Assembly: GCF_003473485.1 (NCBI RefSeq) | Contig: NC_053042.1 | Span: 4,177,501-4,241,500 of the forward strand | Length of the DNA: 64,000 nt | Reading direction: 5' to 3' | Source: Medicago truncatula | Lineage: Eukaryota > Streptophyta > Magnoliopsida > Fabales > Fabaceae | In this document: one piece after another, positions 12,255 through 23,896 of the stretch | How the letters are laid out: each line of letters begins with the position of its first letter | Numbering within the stretch: position 1 is the first letter of the stretch | Notes under the pieces: model-generated | Told to the model about the DNA's origin: nothing | Database searches by the model: none | The model's input: only the letters and a program-made list of their open reading frames with translations | Made by a program: the position numbers and the translations under genes

Positions 12255-12442
12255 GCTTTGCTCCCCTCACATTGTTTCCATGGAAATGGAAATGGATTTA
12301 GATAATGTTATGGATGGTCATGAATTTGAGTGGAACTAAACAAAATCAAACACTTCAAAAAAGTGTAGATTTAGATTTTTATTTAATAATTCAAAATTAC
12401 AACCGTCTTTAAGAACTTACACACATAAAAGAATGAGTTGGA

Positions 12443-13206
12443 GTGGCATTTAGGGTGGGAATGGGAAAGAGTTTCCCACTATGGGAAAGTTTTTTCTGAC
12501 CATTAGATTAATGAGGAGTATTGATTTTATCATAGACTGTCTATACCATATTTTTTTTCTTTCTCTTTTACACTGATTTTTTTCTTAGATCTGGAATTAT
12601 ATACACGACGGCGAGGGTGTGTAAAATTAGCTTTGGTGGAATTTTACACACATCTTCATATCTATAACCCAGGATTTATCTACAAAATAAGATTTTGATT
12701 TTCAATAATATAAAACCCAATTAAAACAACAACGAAGCCAAATTAAGAAATGGGGGAAATGGAAATTACCATGACCAAAATTTGACTGTTTCGAATTTCT
12801 ACAGTTCTTTAAGCTTCAGCTATGGTTCTTGTTATTTATGTAGTTAGATTCTTGTTCAATTTCATTAAGATTGCTTCATGTTCAATTATCTCTTAAAATT
12901 TGTGCTTTGTTAATTTTTAAGTCGAAAACCATTCTTTTCTTCTGTCAGTAATTTTGGCATAATATGAAAGAAAGGAAAAAACTTGAGACGGGGGAAGAAG
13001 AAGAAGAGTTGGGAAAGGGAGGCTGAAGTTGTTGTTGATGTTAGGTGAGTGGGGCATGGAGTGGAGAGAATGGGGGTGGAAGACAGTGTTGAAAAAAATC
13101 TAGTGTTTAGAGAGTATCATAATACCATGTTCATCATTTGATCCAACTGTCAAGATTAACTTTCCTATAGTGGGAAACTCTTTCCCATTCCCACCCTAAA
13201 TGCCAC
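12443..13206. mobile_element. MULE-type MITE (764 bp)
   Basis: Terminal inverted repeats begin GTGGCATTTAGGGTGGGAAT and match the other end over roughly 45-60 bp (right arm about 13160-13206). A 10-bp duplication ATGAGTTGGA lies at 12433-12442 and 13208-13217, with one extra c at the right border. Long TIRs plus a 9-11-bp duplication point to a Mutator-like non-autonomous element. It carries no transposase ORF. Confidence 0.8.
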
Positions 13207-13217
13207 CATGAGTTGGA

Positions 13218-14304
13218 GTTATGGGTGAGGAATTTAAACTCAGGGGTACCGAGTACAAGATATAATTTTTTTTGATGAACAAGGAACATAATTTGATTAA
13301 AAGAATAATAATTTTTTAAATGCAAAAGATATATAAGAAACCCTAAAGGCCTAAACTAATATGTTATTGTTTTTTTAAAAGAAATTTATAACTATATAAG
13401 AGACATTAATTGGTAAGTATAGTTATCATATAAGTATTGAAAAAAATAACACTAAGTAGGAAGAGAAAACAAAAACAAACACCTTGTATAAAAATAGAAA
13501 AATAAGAGTGTCATATGTTCTAGTGTTAAATGTTTTTTAGTAAATGAAAAATTATTCAGAATAACTTGAATTCGATTCTTGAATAGAATAATTTTTTTAT
13601 TAAACTTTAGATACCTTTCGACCGAATTCCAAATTACCATGACCGTTTTATGTTGAGAATCAAAAGGCTAATACAAAAAGAGAACGACGGTTGACTAAAT
13701 CAATTGACTAAATAGAAGAACTTTTATACAAGTTTGAAATACATGAGATTTTTATCACATGAAAATAAAATTCATTACGGACTAAATTATATTTTAATCC
13801 CCTATTTTTATCTTAGGTATTAAGTTGCTCATTTTTTGCTTTAAAATAGTCTTTTTATTTTGCAAAGCTATATCATTGTGTTTCATTCAATTTAAAATAT
13901 GTTATGGAAAGGATCATATGAGATAATTTAAAATAATATAACATATAAAATTAATGATATTAGTTGTCAATTAATCTAATAATATGGTGAACATTTTGAT
14001 TAGATTAATTGGAGGGACCATAGCCTAATATATATTTTATGAAATATTCTAATATAGTTTAATTGTAGTATATAAAAATAAATTTAAAAATACAGGGGGA
14101 CCATGGCCTCCAAAGACCCCCCTTCTCCCTTCACCAATAAGTTTAAATCTCGACTTAACAATTTTGATATTTTTGTCAATAGATTCGCCACCATGAATCT
14201 TACCAATGAGAACAACACTTGTTCTAACCAATATGCTCTCTAGCAAAATAATTTCTTATTTTCTTTCATCAAATCATCTATGCACGAAAATGAGTCACTT
14301 AAGT
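13218..14304. other. AT-rich intergenic DNA
   Basis: No gene supported. A short block at about 14130-14235 (gccaccatgaatcttacc..) resembles one at about 28195-28275 and is probably a dispersed repeat fragment. Confidence 0.4.
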
Positions 14305-14316
14305 AATTAATATGTA

Positions 14317-14456
14317 TCCAGAAGTCCTAGCTCAACTGACAAAATGCGGAAATTGTTAGGCCGGATGCCATGATCAGGGTTCGAACCCCGGTACCTCCAC
14401 TTGTGTGTGTGAGTTTATAATGCCTTTGCCATTTCGTCTATCTACCAAAAAAAAAA
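14317..14456 (+). mobile_element. full-length tRNA-derived SINE
   Basis: It has an A-box-like tagctcaactgac and a perfect B box ggttcgaacccc, then a tRNA-unrelated body ending in an A-tract. It is flanked by a 12-bp duplication AATTAATATGTA (14305-14316 and 14457-14468). The 3090-3210 copy is a shorter member of the same family. Confidence 0.87.
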
Positions 14457-14633
14457 AATTAATATGTAGTTTGAATTTCGGCTCTTGTATTCTGCAATGT
14501 TCTTCAACTAAGCTATCTTCAAGGAGACAATCATTTTTAGTTTATTATGCATTACAACATGATCAAATTAGTTTATTTTTAAGATTATTATAGACTTCTT
14601 AAAATATATTTTTATCGATATTTAAATTTTTTG

Positions 14634-14765
14634 GTCCCCATGAGTTTAGCTCATTTGGTAAGGGATAATGCACAATATATGCAGAGGCCGATGTTTGAAC
14701 ACCGGACACCCCATTTATTCATCTTTAAGGTGAATTTATCTAGCCACTAGACTACTTGACCCGAT
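14634..14765 (+). mobile_element. SINE, second family
   Basis: The A box tagctcatttggtaagg and the degenerate B box gatgtttgaacacc precede a body ending ..ctagccactagactacttgac, with a T/A-rich tail. The same family recurs at about 34070-34205 (gcatagctcagttgac.., gttcgagcct, ..ctattagactacttg). Confidence 0.65.
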
Positions 14766-14972
14766 TATTTATTTTTTTTATTTTTTTTTTATTTTTCAAT
14801 GCCTAACCTATCTACGGCAAATCAAACCCGAGGTGAACTAAAGACCATGATATTGCCACATTAACACAGTAGAATCCGTTCTTTCAAATAAAAAACAACA
14901 CAATATTTCATGCATACAACCCAAATAAATTATCTTAAATAAATGCTGTATAATTTTCCAAATTCTATTCAG

Positions 14973-17900
14973 CTATATACTGTTTTCCACTCTAAACTCT
15001 GCTTGCTTCATGCTCCAAGCATTTAGTTGTGAAATAGCCACACTTTGGCTTCCATTGTTGAATACATAAAGATGTGCATATTTCTCTATAGCCAATAAGG
15101 GATAAACTCTATTTGTTATGCAAGCTTTCCCTCCATCTCCAAAACTCTCAATAATGGACCGGTCAATCTGCATATATTAGCACCTCATGTATATAAAACT
15201 AGGATTCACATAAACACAAATATGATAAAAAATAAATATACCAGGCTTCTGAGTGAAATTGTTTTGAGATTGGGATCTATGTCAAAGATAGTTGCATATA
15301 TGAGTTTCTTAAGATCCTGCCTCAATGAAGACCTGTAAAGTGTACACAGCTTAAATTGATGAGCTCTAGTCTCAATGACATACTCAAATTTTCTGCAGTG
15401 AAAAAAATGCACTCATGCAGTTTAACGATCTTGATCATTTGATGAAATTTAATCGTTCATGGTTAAGATCAACTATTAGAGATATAATTTAGTTACAAAT
15501 TAGTTACACTGGTTAGAAGTTAGTTGTTTGCATTGATTATATAAGTCTCGTTGCACCTCTGAATTAATATAATCAATATTCTCATTATCAGTACAATTTA
15601 AATTTTACTTCTAGGCCTTTCTCTTATCCATAACTTCCGAGTTCTATCTATAATTGTAATATCGACAATGTGGATGTAGAAAATTTGAATACTTCAAAGA
15701 GAGATTCGATGTCATTGAAAAATGAAATGTATGCACTGCAGAATAAGTTTGAAGAGTGTAAAAAAATAACCTGGTCTGGTCACTTATCATCAAACATTTA
15801 TAATGATCCGCGACTCTATATATCCGGAAAGATATTGTAGTCTTCTCTGTCTGGTCTTTTGATGCTAAGGCTTGCAAACCAAATGGCCCTATCATGCATT
15901 TTCTTGATGCATATTGTTCTTTACAGAGTTCTTGAGGATTAGTTTCACTTGGTTCTAGCAGCTCAGCACTTTGTAGATCAGGTAGCCCAAACAAAACTTC
16001 CACATCAGCCTTGAAAAGTTAATCACAACAGATTTATCAACAAAATAGGAAAAAAAATCTATGTAACACCAACCATTCAAATCGACGGCTGGCGAGTCTG
16101 ACATGTGTTAGTATTTGACAATGACATGACAGCGACACATATAGTAAGTTACATTTAATCGTTTATGTTTACAAGTGTTTACAAGTGTTAATATAAGTGT
16201 CATGTCCCGTGTTCGTGCTTCATAGGAAAAAACACAACATGCATTAGTTTAATTACGTACCTGTGATGCAGTGATACCTTTTACTTCAAGAGTTGATCCA
16301 CTTTGGAGTGTTTCTCCAGTGATATTGATTTGATTGCCACCAAGTTTTTCTAACTCTTCAATTGGCCACTGCATTAATCTCTCCCCACTTTCATCAAGCC
16401 AAAACTTCCTTGGAATAGTCTACATTGTAGAGAAATAATAACCATTCATCAAATCTTGTAACTATTAACTAGAGCATTCTATAATATAATTGTATGACGG
16501 ATAGTGCAAGGTTTTAAATTACAGTTGCAGCAACATGCCAATTCTTAATATTGCAAATAGTTGAAGTCAAATGCGGTTGACGCAACATCAACTGCAGTCA
16601 CTTATGTTTGTTTAGACACAAACAACCCTGGTATTGCAGTCCAGAATGAGATCACAGACCTTTTTTAAGTCCTTGGTATTGCGGTCTAGATCGAAATTGC
16701 AAACCTTAAGCAAATTATAACAAAAATAAAAATCTTATCACAAAACTAAAATAAAATACCTGTAAACCAGCCCATCCTTTATCAATCTCATCTTGTTCAG
16801 AGTCATTTTCCTCCACCCATCCCCATAATATTCTCCTATTCTTAGCATAGTCAAAAAATGACTTTGAAGCATAAAAAAGGCCATAGTCAAATCTTAAGTC
16901 TTTGCAAGTTCCTGTATAATTTACATCAGGAATAAATTTTTCCTGATCAGAATCAGATACATAGTTTCCAATAAAGTAGAAGTCAAGATGTCTACGGAAA
17001 TAGCTTATTTTAAGACATGTCTAACACTTGAATTTTCCATAGTTGTATCCACCCCATTTGTACTATTGATATACACAGTAAAAAAATCCGGACATTCACA
17101 AACTCCGGTATCATCTGTTGCAAAGAAAGGTATAGGATCCACTATCCACTTAACAAAATCCTCACTTTTGTAAAGAATAATTTTTCCTTCATCTCCATTT
17201 TGAGCACCAATAATTACCCTCCATTTTCCATCCTTTCCTTGCCATGCAGTTGAAGGATCTCGGAATTCACCGACTTCAACTCCACTAGGTGGAGTCATCA
17301 AAGGATTTTGAGGATGTTTTTCCCATTCCCTTAAGTAAGGATCAGACAGATTCTTTGGCATGGCTAAATTTTGAACTTGGTGTCTATTTTGATCAATTCC
17401 TGTATACAACATAGCAGGTTTTTCACCTGGGAGTATAGTGGCTGAACCTGACCAACAACTGTTTATGTCACCAGGTATAGTTGGTACAATAGCATCATTT
17501 AGATGAGTCCAATTTATGAGATCATTTGATATAGAATGACCCCATACCATTTTCTCATGACCAAATGTTGCTGCAGCAGGGTTATATGTGAATGATACGG
17601 CACTTTTGTAGCAAGACACATGTCCATGGTGCATGAAAGAAAAGTTGCACTTCTCATGTAATGCATGGTGGCAAAGTGGATGGTTGCATGCATTGACATG
17701 TTGCAAGATGCATGAGATGCAAGTGACAAGTTGCACTCTTGGAGTTTGCATGGAAGACAAGTGGCTTGTTGCATGTAAGGAATTAAGGCTTACCTCTCCT
17801 ATAAATAGCAAGTTCATTTGCACAATCCCATCACATCAAGTAGTAACACAACAACAAGAATTAGAGCTTGTTGAGAGTGAGAGGAAAAATATAGAGAGGA

Positions 17901-18189
17901 AATATAGTTTCTCCTAGTGTTAGTATTGTCCTATTTCAAGAGAGAGGGTAATTTGTCTCTCCTTGTATTTAGAGAGAAGTCTTGTAATTATCTTCCACTT
18001 AGTGAAAGTTCTCTACTCTTGCCCCGTGGTTTTTTCCCTTTATTTGTTGAGGGATTTCCACGTAAATTTTGTGTGTTCAGTTCCTCTTTTCTCGTCACTT
18101 ATTTTAGTTGCGTGATAATATTTTGTTACTCAAGTACCTAACATTATATTGGTAGAATAAATGGTAAACTCCTTTATAGTACATTGGTC
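14973..18189 (-). pseudogene. GH32 pseudogene split by a solo LTR and a frameshift
   Basis: Exons 3-7 are recognisable on the minus strand: exon 3 18189-16760, exon 4 16419-16261, exon 5 16009-15771, exon 6 15332-15242 and exon 7 15167-14973, with correct GT-AG borders and lengths. Three lesions kill it. A 557-bp solo LTR sits in exon 3 just after the YQYN codons (17587-18143). One A is missing in the run at about 17013-17017 after RHVLK, which creates a stop. Exon 1 and the mini-exon are absent, because upstream flank sequence directly follows the start of exon 3. The segment 17020-17586 is almost identical to the same part of the 23897-26884 gene, while neighbouring exon sequence is clearly more diverged. 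Confidence 0.92.
17587..18143 (-). mobile_element. solo LTR inserted in a GH32 exon
   Basis: On the minus strand it begins TGTTAGGTACTTGAG and ends CGTATCATTCACA. A 5-bp duplication (TTATA on the plus strand) lies at 17582-17586 and 18144-18148. No internal retroelement sequence remains, so LTR-LTR recombination removed it. The superfamily is not determined. Confidence 0.9.
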
Positions 18190-18440
18190 CTGTCACAGCC
18201 AAAAAAGATAGGGAATGAGGATTGACATGGATCAAAACATATTTGAATATGGACCCACTTGCAAATATCAAAACATATTTATAATGAATCGTATAGGCAA
18301 ATGCATAAACTATTTGAATATAGACCCACTTGCAAAAAACAATATGTTTTATCAAAGACTTGACATGGATATCTTTATAATATTCAACACGCCAAAGATA
18401 GGCTCAAAAGGGGAAGTGTTTATATAAGTAATGTTTACAT
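18190..18440 (-). promoter_or_regulatory. upstream block shared by three GH32 copies
   Basis: Sequence around tatttataatgaatcgtata and cataaactatttgaatatagaccc recurs upstream of the copies ending at 26884 (about 26960-27160) and 31484 (about 31600-31700). This implies that the three were duplicated together with their 5' flank. Here it directly abuts exon 3 because exon 1 has been deleted. Promoter function is inference. Confidence 0.6.
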
Positions 18441-18976
18441 CAAATAATAATAATAATGATAATAATTATATAGAGTAATGTATATCTTGATGACATGAAA
18501 ATGATTTCTAAGTGAGAATTCACTTAGATAGGGTCATATTATCAACTCAGTTCACACATAAACATCACACTCATCACATTATCTATTTATATACAATGGT
18601 GATCTATAGTAAGCTACGGTACATCTACTACCATCTAATTGCGATAACTAACTGTATTAAGCAATAGCTTGCAATGCAAGTAAACTAGTTAGTTAGCTAG
18701 TTTTGACTGCATTTTCTTCATGATGCAATAGGAATATTGTTATCCACTTTTTCATTAGTGTCTGCATAATGAAATTAACAACAACGTTATCCATTTTAAC
18801 AATTTTTTAAATGATTAAAGAAAATAATGTGTTATATACATTTTTGGGAACAAACTAATGACGACGAGGATGATCTTGTGATGTCAAAGTAACCAATGTT
18901 ATACATCAATCCATTAATCCTATAAAAAGGTCAATATTAAAGTCCAACTTATCTAAGCATAATGTTGCGAATTCGA
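18441..18976. other. intergenic, short AAT-type repeats
   Basis: A short (AAT)n-like tract lies at about 18438-18468; the rest is plain AT-rich DNA. No gene seen. Confidence 0.4.
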
Positions 18977-19400
18977 TGAAAAACTCACACCAATAACAAA
19001 CTTGATGTGCGGAGCAAGAGATAATCAAGCAACCAAAACAAAGTGTATGGAACAATTATAAACACAAGCCAAAAATAGAAAACAACGAGAGAGAAAAGAA
19101 CAGAGAACACAAAAGAATTTGTTGACATAGTTCAGTCCAAATTGACCTAGTCTGGGGGAGAGAGCAGCCCTCCGTTCCACTATAATGATGAGTAACTTTA
19201 CAAAAGAGAAAGATATCAATGGGTTACAAGAATAAGTTTCTCGCCTAATTCTACCCAAAGTCCAGCCTCTTCCTGTAACCAAGAGACTCAATCCTAATAG
19301 TGTTTCCCAAGGTAAATCAACCCTCAAACCCTAGTGTTTGTTCCAAAGAGACAAACTCTATACAAACCCTAGTTTTGTTGTTGCCATTCTAAATCCTTGT
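18977..19400. repeat. LTR fragment related to 32291-33460
   Basis: It starts TGAAAAACTCACACCAATAA and stays similar to the first 400 bp or so of the solo LTR at 32291. Shared landmarks include ctggggga(g)agagcag, ccactataatgat, ccaagagactcaatcctaat and accctagt. The right end is not resolved and no target duplication was found, so it is probably truncated. Confidence 0.65.
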
Positions 19401-20936
19401 TTCAGCCCCCTCTATCTCTCAAGGTTTACTCTGAAAGAATATTTGCATCAAAATATAATATTCCCTTTCAAAATATATTTGCATCAAATCGTTCTTCATA
19501 CGGTACAAAAATATATTTATTTGTCCATAAATATATGTTCAACACAAAATATATTTGAAACAAATCTTTTATATTTTTAGCAACAATATTCTCCATCCAT
19601 CAAATTTTGAGTCATACTACAACACATAAACTAATAAATAAGCCCCTAACTTAGCGAATCTCCAAGAGACTGCTCCTTGCACTCTTCATGCGATTCATCT
19701 GTATAAACATAAAAAATTCAACACATAAGGGTTCAGTACATGTACATGTATGTGGTGTATATATAATAGAAATAGATGATAACATAGAATCGATTAAAGC
19801 ATAGCACAATACAATTCAAGCACATATCTCATGGAATATATCAAAATATACACCAAACAAGACTGCCAATTGCACTTGGTTGGCAGAAAGAGAAACACCA
19901 CACTTCCAAACAAGCAAAAACTAGAAAATAGTTCATAAACCAATACAGTTCCAAAACCAAATCTTCTACGCCTCAACAAAAAGTCTCATTGCTGCATATT
20001 GAGGTCCCATGAATCATGTAGCTCCAATTCTGATAAGTATATTACTAATAAATTTAGATAAGGTTCCAACTGCCTTGTCATAATTCATACACAGCAAGAC
20101 ACCATAGATAGTAAAAGACCAATTTAAAGGTAGTTGCAATATTATGCATGAGTAGAGCCATGTTGGTATGAGATAACAAATAAGCTATGAGTTTGACTAG
20201 CTAAAATATTTCTTGTCAAAAAACCACCTCGGACCCCCACTGATCAAATTCTGCCATGATATGAAATACTCCCTCACTCTATATATGCAATCCACGCCGA
20301 TTTCAATTATTCTCCAGGACTCCACAACAGTTAAAACTGCTAGTATTGAAAACTCAGCTACCTTGCAAATAAAATACGCCCACACACTAGAAATCTGTAG
20401 TTATGCAGAGAAATTGAGCAGAGAAAACAGAACGAACTACAATCGCAAAATGAAAAGCTAGCTACTTCCAATTCTCACGAATCACATTCATTGAAGTTTG
20501 AGAACTATTGGCTCAAAGTCACACCCTCCATAAAGAGAAATAATCCAATAGTCAGAGCACAAATATTCCCAATCGTTTCTGCACTCTGCTGAGAAAGACA
20601 TCAACATGCTGCGCCAAAATACAAGACCGCAAAATAGCATAGTTATACACACCAAAACTTTATAGCGACCTTTGAATTACACTCCACACAGATAACACCA
20701 AGATGCATTTCCAATTTCTTGTATATCCCTTGTTGCTAATTCCACAAATCTGGAAGCAACATATGTTGCAATGGTTTAGATAGCCACACCATCAGACCCT
20801 TCCGATTCAAATTTTACTGCTACTAACCAATTAGTTCCTCACATCAGTCCACTTCCACAACACCTTCTAGCTAATAACAACTTGACACTTTGATAATATT
20901 ACCACACGCCTTTCGATAGTTCATAAACCAATACAA
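19401..20936. other. intergenic, no gene recognised
   Basis: Scattered short open frames show no recognisable domain. The minus-strand segment around 19650-19720 could be read as a short Asp/Glu-rich tail, but nothing upstream supports a gene. Confidence 0.35.
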
Positions 20937-21260
20937 ATTCATGGCTTATCCACAGACCGCTCATTTACAAGCTTTCTACCATTTGTTACAATACCTGAAA
21001 GGTCCCGGTCAAGGCATTCCTTTTCCATCTTTCTAATCTCTCAAAGTTACCGCCTATGTAGACGTGGATTGGGGCAGCTGCCAAGTTTCTAAAAAATACA
21101 CAACCGATTATGGCATATTTCTTGGTGACTCCTTGATAGATTGGAAATTGAAGAAGCAAGCTATTGTTGCTCGCTCTTTAGCAGAGGCTGAATACATTGC
21201 CATTTCTGCCTTCACATCTGAGTTATTGTGGCGGCATAGACAATTATTCAGAGCTTTTGT
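20937..21260 (+). pseudogene. Copia retrotransposon RNase H relic
   Basis: Translation gives the Copia RT-RNase H linker and RNase H start: HLQAFYHLLQYLKGPGQG, then AYVDVDWGSC (usually ADADWGSC), TDYGIFLGDSLIDWKLKKQA, SLAEAEYIA and TSELLW. An in-frame stop precedes LKVTAYVDVDW. The catalytic Asp and Glu positions are still visible. It is an isolated fragment with no LTRs recognised around it. Confidence 0.85.
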
Positions 21261-21412
21261 TGTTATTGTTGATTTAAGTATGGTTACTAAAAATTGAGTT
21301 ATTTTTTATACAGGGCCATTTCTAATTTTATTACCAAATAAAATAAAGATGAGGGAATGAGGAGCAAGTAATGTAGCTACCTACCTGGATGGTAACTTCA
21401 TCTTCTTCGGCT

Positions 21413-21613
21413 TCAGACAGGAAGCATCTCCACCTCATTCACCGGTTGAGGTGCCACTGGCTGTGAACTTTCACGACAACATCCAATGAAGATTTCGTAG
21501 AACAACCAGAAGCACAAGACAATTATAACTGCCACAACACCCGCAAGGAAAAAATGCAGAAAACGGGGTGTTGGAGTAGTCGAATACGTGTCATGTATTC
21601 CATATTCATCCAT
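21413..21613 (-). CDS. small single-pass membrane protein, hypothetical
   Basis: 66 codons from the ATG at 21613. Residues 18-46 are strongly hydrophobic (FLHFFLAGVVAVIIVLCFW..), preceded by a polar, Thr/Pro-rich N-terminus and followed by CC and a Pro/Val/Glu tail. That composition looks like a real small membrane protein rather than random AT-rich DNA. I do not recognise a family, and there is no neighbour context. It could be the first exon of a longer, decayed gene. Confidence 0.35.
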   Translation of the reverse strand: MDEYGIHDTYSTTPTPRFLHFFLAGVVAVIIVLCFWLFYEIFIGCCRESSQPVAPQPVNEVEMLPV

Positions 21614-21766
21614 CGGTTTGAAGAGAAAGAGTTTTTGCCATAAAAAGGAATGATGCTCAAATATATTGCACTCGCAGCAGTAGTACTATATTAGTACCAA
21701 AAAGGAAGAAAGAGTTTTTCTATATTGTGACCTCTAAAATTGCATAATAGAAAAACTGTCAAATAT

Positions 21767-22580
21767 GAGATAGGATCTTTTGATACCAGGTGTCACTGGA
21801 TTCGTTGACACCAAATCTTAACCTTTCATTTCATTTTAATCAATGACTTATAATTACTCACTAAAAACCTACGGTGATCTCTAACTCTTTCATTGTGATT
21901 TAATCTGCTCTAGTATTGTTTTTTTATGGTAAACAAATCTTGCTCATAATTATATTCAATACTGGGAAAGAGAGGTCAATGGAAACAGATCTCTTTCTTT
22001 ATTTCAATCACACAAATCCTATATCATGACAATCGAGTTTTTTTTTTTTTTTTTTAACGATTTGTAATGGATGTTCATAATGATTTAGCATAATGAAAGC
22101 ATATCTTCCTGGTAATCGAAAACTTGCTACCAATTTTTTTTGGTAGTGAAAAACTTACTACCAATTAAATTTATTTTACCAAAATCATAAAATAGATTTT
22201 ATATCAAAAATTCATACGAAATAGCTTTTATTTTTATTCAATCATGGTTTCACGGCCAACGTAAATTCCACCAATCGAAGCTAACTCATCAACACGCAAA
22301 CATTAAAATCATTTCTTCTTCGAGAAAAATGATTTACCAACTATTCAATTCATTCTAAATGATAATATCTTTATGAAGAATTTGTAATTTGCAGACAAGA
22401 GAATACGGAGGATAATGTTTCTAATTTGGGTTTTGTAATCATTAAAAACAATAATAGTGTGTGATTGAAAGAAATGATACACAATAAATAAAAATGTGGC
22501 ACTATAATTAACCTTTGATTTAATAAAATAAACGGCCGAGATTTTGTGTCAACGAATCCGTTCACAACGGATCCTAACTC
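21767..22580. mobile_element. MULE-type MITE, copy 1 (814 bp)
   Basis: Inverted ends start GAGATAGGATC and GAGTTAGGATCCGTTG, with an inner gattcgttgacaccaaatct / agattttgtgtcaacgaatc pair. A 9-bp duplication GTCAAATAT lies at 21758-21766 and 22581-22589. No ORF of note. Confidence 0.85.
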
Positions 22581-22624
22581 GTCAAATATATGCTTTAAAT
22601 TGTTTGATTATATATATTAATAAT

Positions 22625-23340
22625 GAGATAGGATCCGTTGACAGATGTCAACCGGATTCGTTGACACCAAATCTTAACCATCTATTTTATTATATCTAAA
22701 GGAATTGTTAGTTAAATCAGCCCACATGAACCTTCTCCTCTCTACTAACCTATCGCCCGCAATCGTTTTATTCTTAATCAACTGTAAAGAAGAAAAGTCT
22801 GAACCTAAAGGCAACAATGGAAGCCAAAACAATTCTGAATTTTCACAGATCACTTAAGATGGCACAACCACAACAATTCGGAATTTGTTTATCATCGAGA
22901 ATCGATTACCAATTCAATTAAATTCAAAGGATTTCCATTTTATCAAAACCATAAAATTGATTATATATATATCCATAGATCATGCACCAAACCGATAACA
23001 TCTTAGAAAGTCAATTCTTAAACCTAAAACTCCACCGGTAGAAACAAACCTTCCAATTGAGATCAGTTTTATATATTTGAAATAAACAAGACATGTTTTC
23101 ATGAGTTACGAGAAGAATTAACTAAGATGGAATGGATATACAGAAAAGAATAATGTTAGGTGGGTGTGACGAGAAGTGATGATTTTAGCAGATGAAATGA
23201 AGAGAGTATCATGATACCATGTTTTCAATTTATGTTTATTCGGTGAACCAAAAATCTGTGCCATTGGATTGAATAAAATTGATGGTTAAGATTTGGTGTC
23301 AACGAATATGTTGACACCTGATGCCAACGGATCCTAACTC
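22625..23340. mobile_element. MULE-type MITE, copy 2 (716 bp)
   Basis: The TIR family is the same as in the 21767 element: GAGATAGGATCCGTTGACA at left, with its inverted form ..CCAACGGATCCTAACTC at right. The inverted similarity runs about 55 bp. A 9-bp duplication ATTAATAAT lies at 22616-22624 and 23341-23349. It sits only 44 bp from copy 1. Confidence 0.88.
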
Positions 23341-23349
23341 ATTAATAAT

Positions 23350-23896
23350 ATAAAGTCACAAGAATATCCATGTCTTCGAATTTGTAGTCAAAGCCGTGTA
23401 AGGTCTAAAAATAGATCCACAACAATTATGTAACTTCCCTTCAAAAAAAAAAAAAACAATTATGTAACTATTGTAATTTGGCTTATGTTAATTATCATTT
23501 TTTTAAGAAAATGCTAAATGAAATAAAAACATTTTACTAATTACCGTTAACACATATGATTGACTCTTCACTTGTGTATGTTTTACTTTCCGCTCTCCTA
23601 ATCTAAATCAATCTTTTATTTTAAAATTTAAAGATAAGCTTTTTCGTCATGTAAAAATATGTTTATCTCTCTCATAAATATGAACAACAAATAGACCAAA
23701 GTCGAACTCAATAATTATGTGTTACTTATCAATTATTGAATGAATGTTGACTTATCAATCCAAAATTAACACAATAAATTTATCTGTTGAACAAAAAAAA
23801 TAAAAAAATAACGCAAACTATTTCCAGCATACAGCAAATACAAATTATCCTTATCTTAAAAAATAAATGTTGTAAGATTTTCCAAATTATTTTTAG
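23350..23896. other. 3' flank of the second intact GH32 gene
   Basis: AT-rich, non-coding, with an A-run at about 23444. It should include the 3' UTR of the minus-strand gene. Nothing else seen. Confidence 0.45.

Noticed and set aside
11553..12305. 250-codon plus-strand open frame opposite the NYN gene
   Set aside because: It is the antisense shadow of the conserved minus-strand coding exon; its translation is low-complexity and has no domain.
14317..14456. Possible tRNA gene (A and B boxes present)
   Set aside because: No cloverleaf or anticodon stem could be drawn; the poly-A tail and target duplication make it a SINE. The same applies to 3090, 14634, 34069 and 46919.
17005..17823. 272-codon minus-strand frame that could be read as a GH32 protein with a new N-terminus
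   Set aside because: Its first part is LTR sequence (the insertion 17587-18143) and its end is a frameshift; it is a chimera of pseudogene pieces.
19650..20400. Possible multi-exon gene on the minus strand
   Set aside because: Only one short acidic stretch looks coding; no consistent splice chain or domain could be built.
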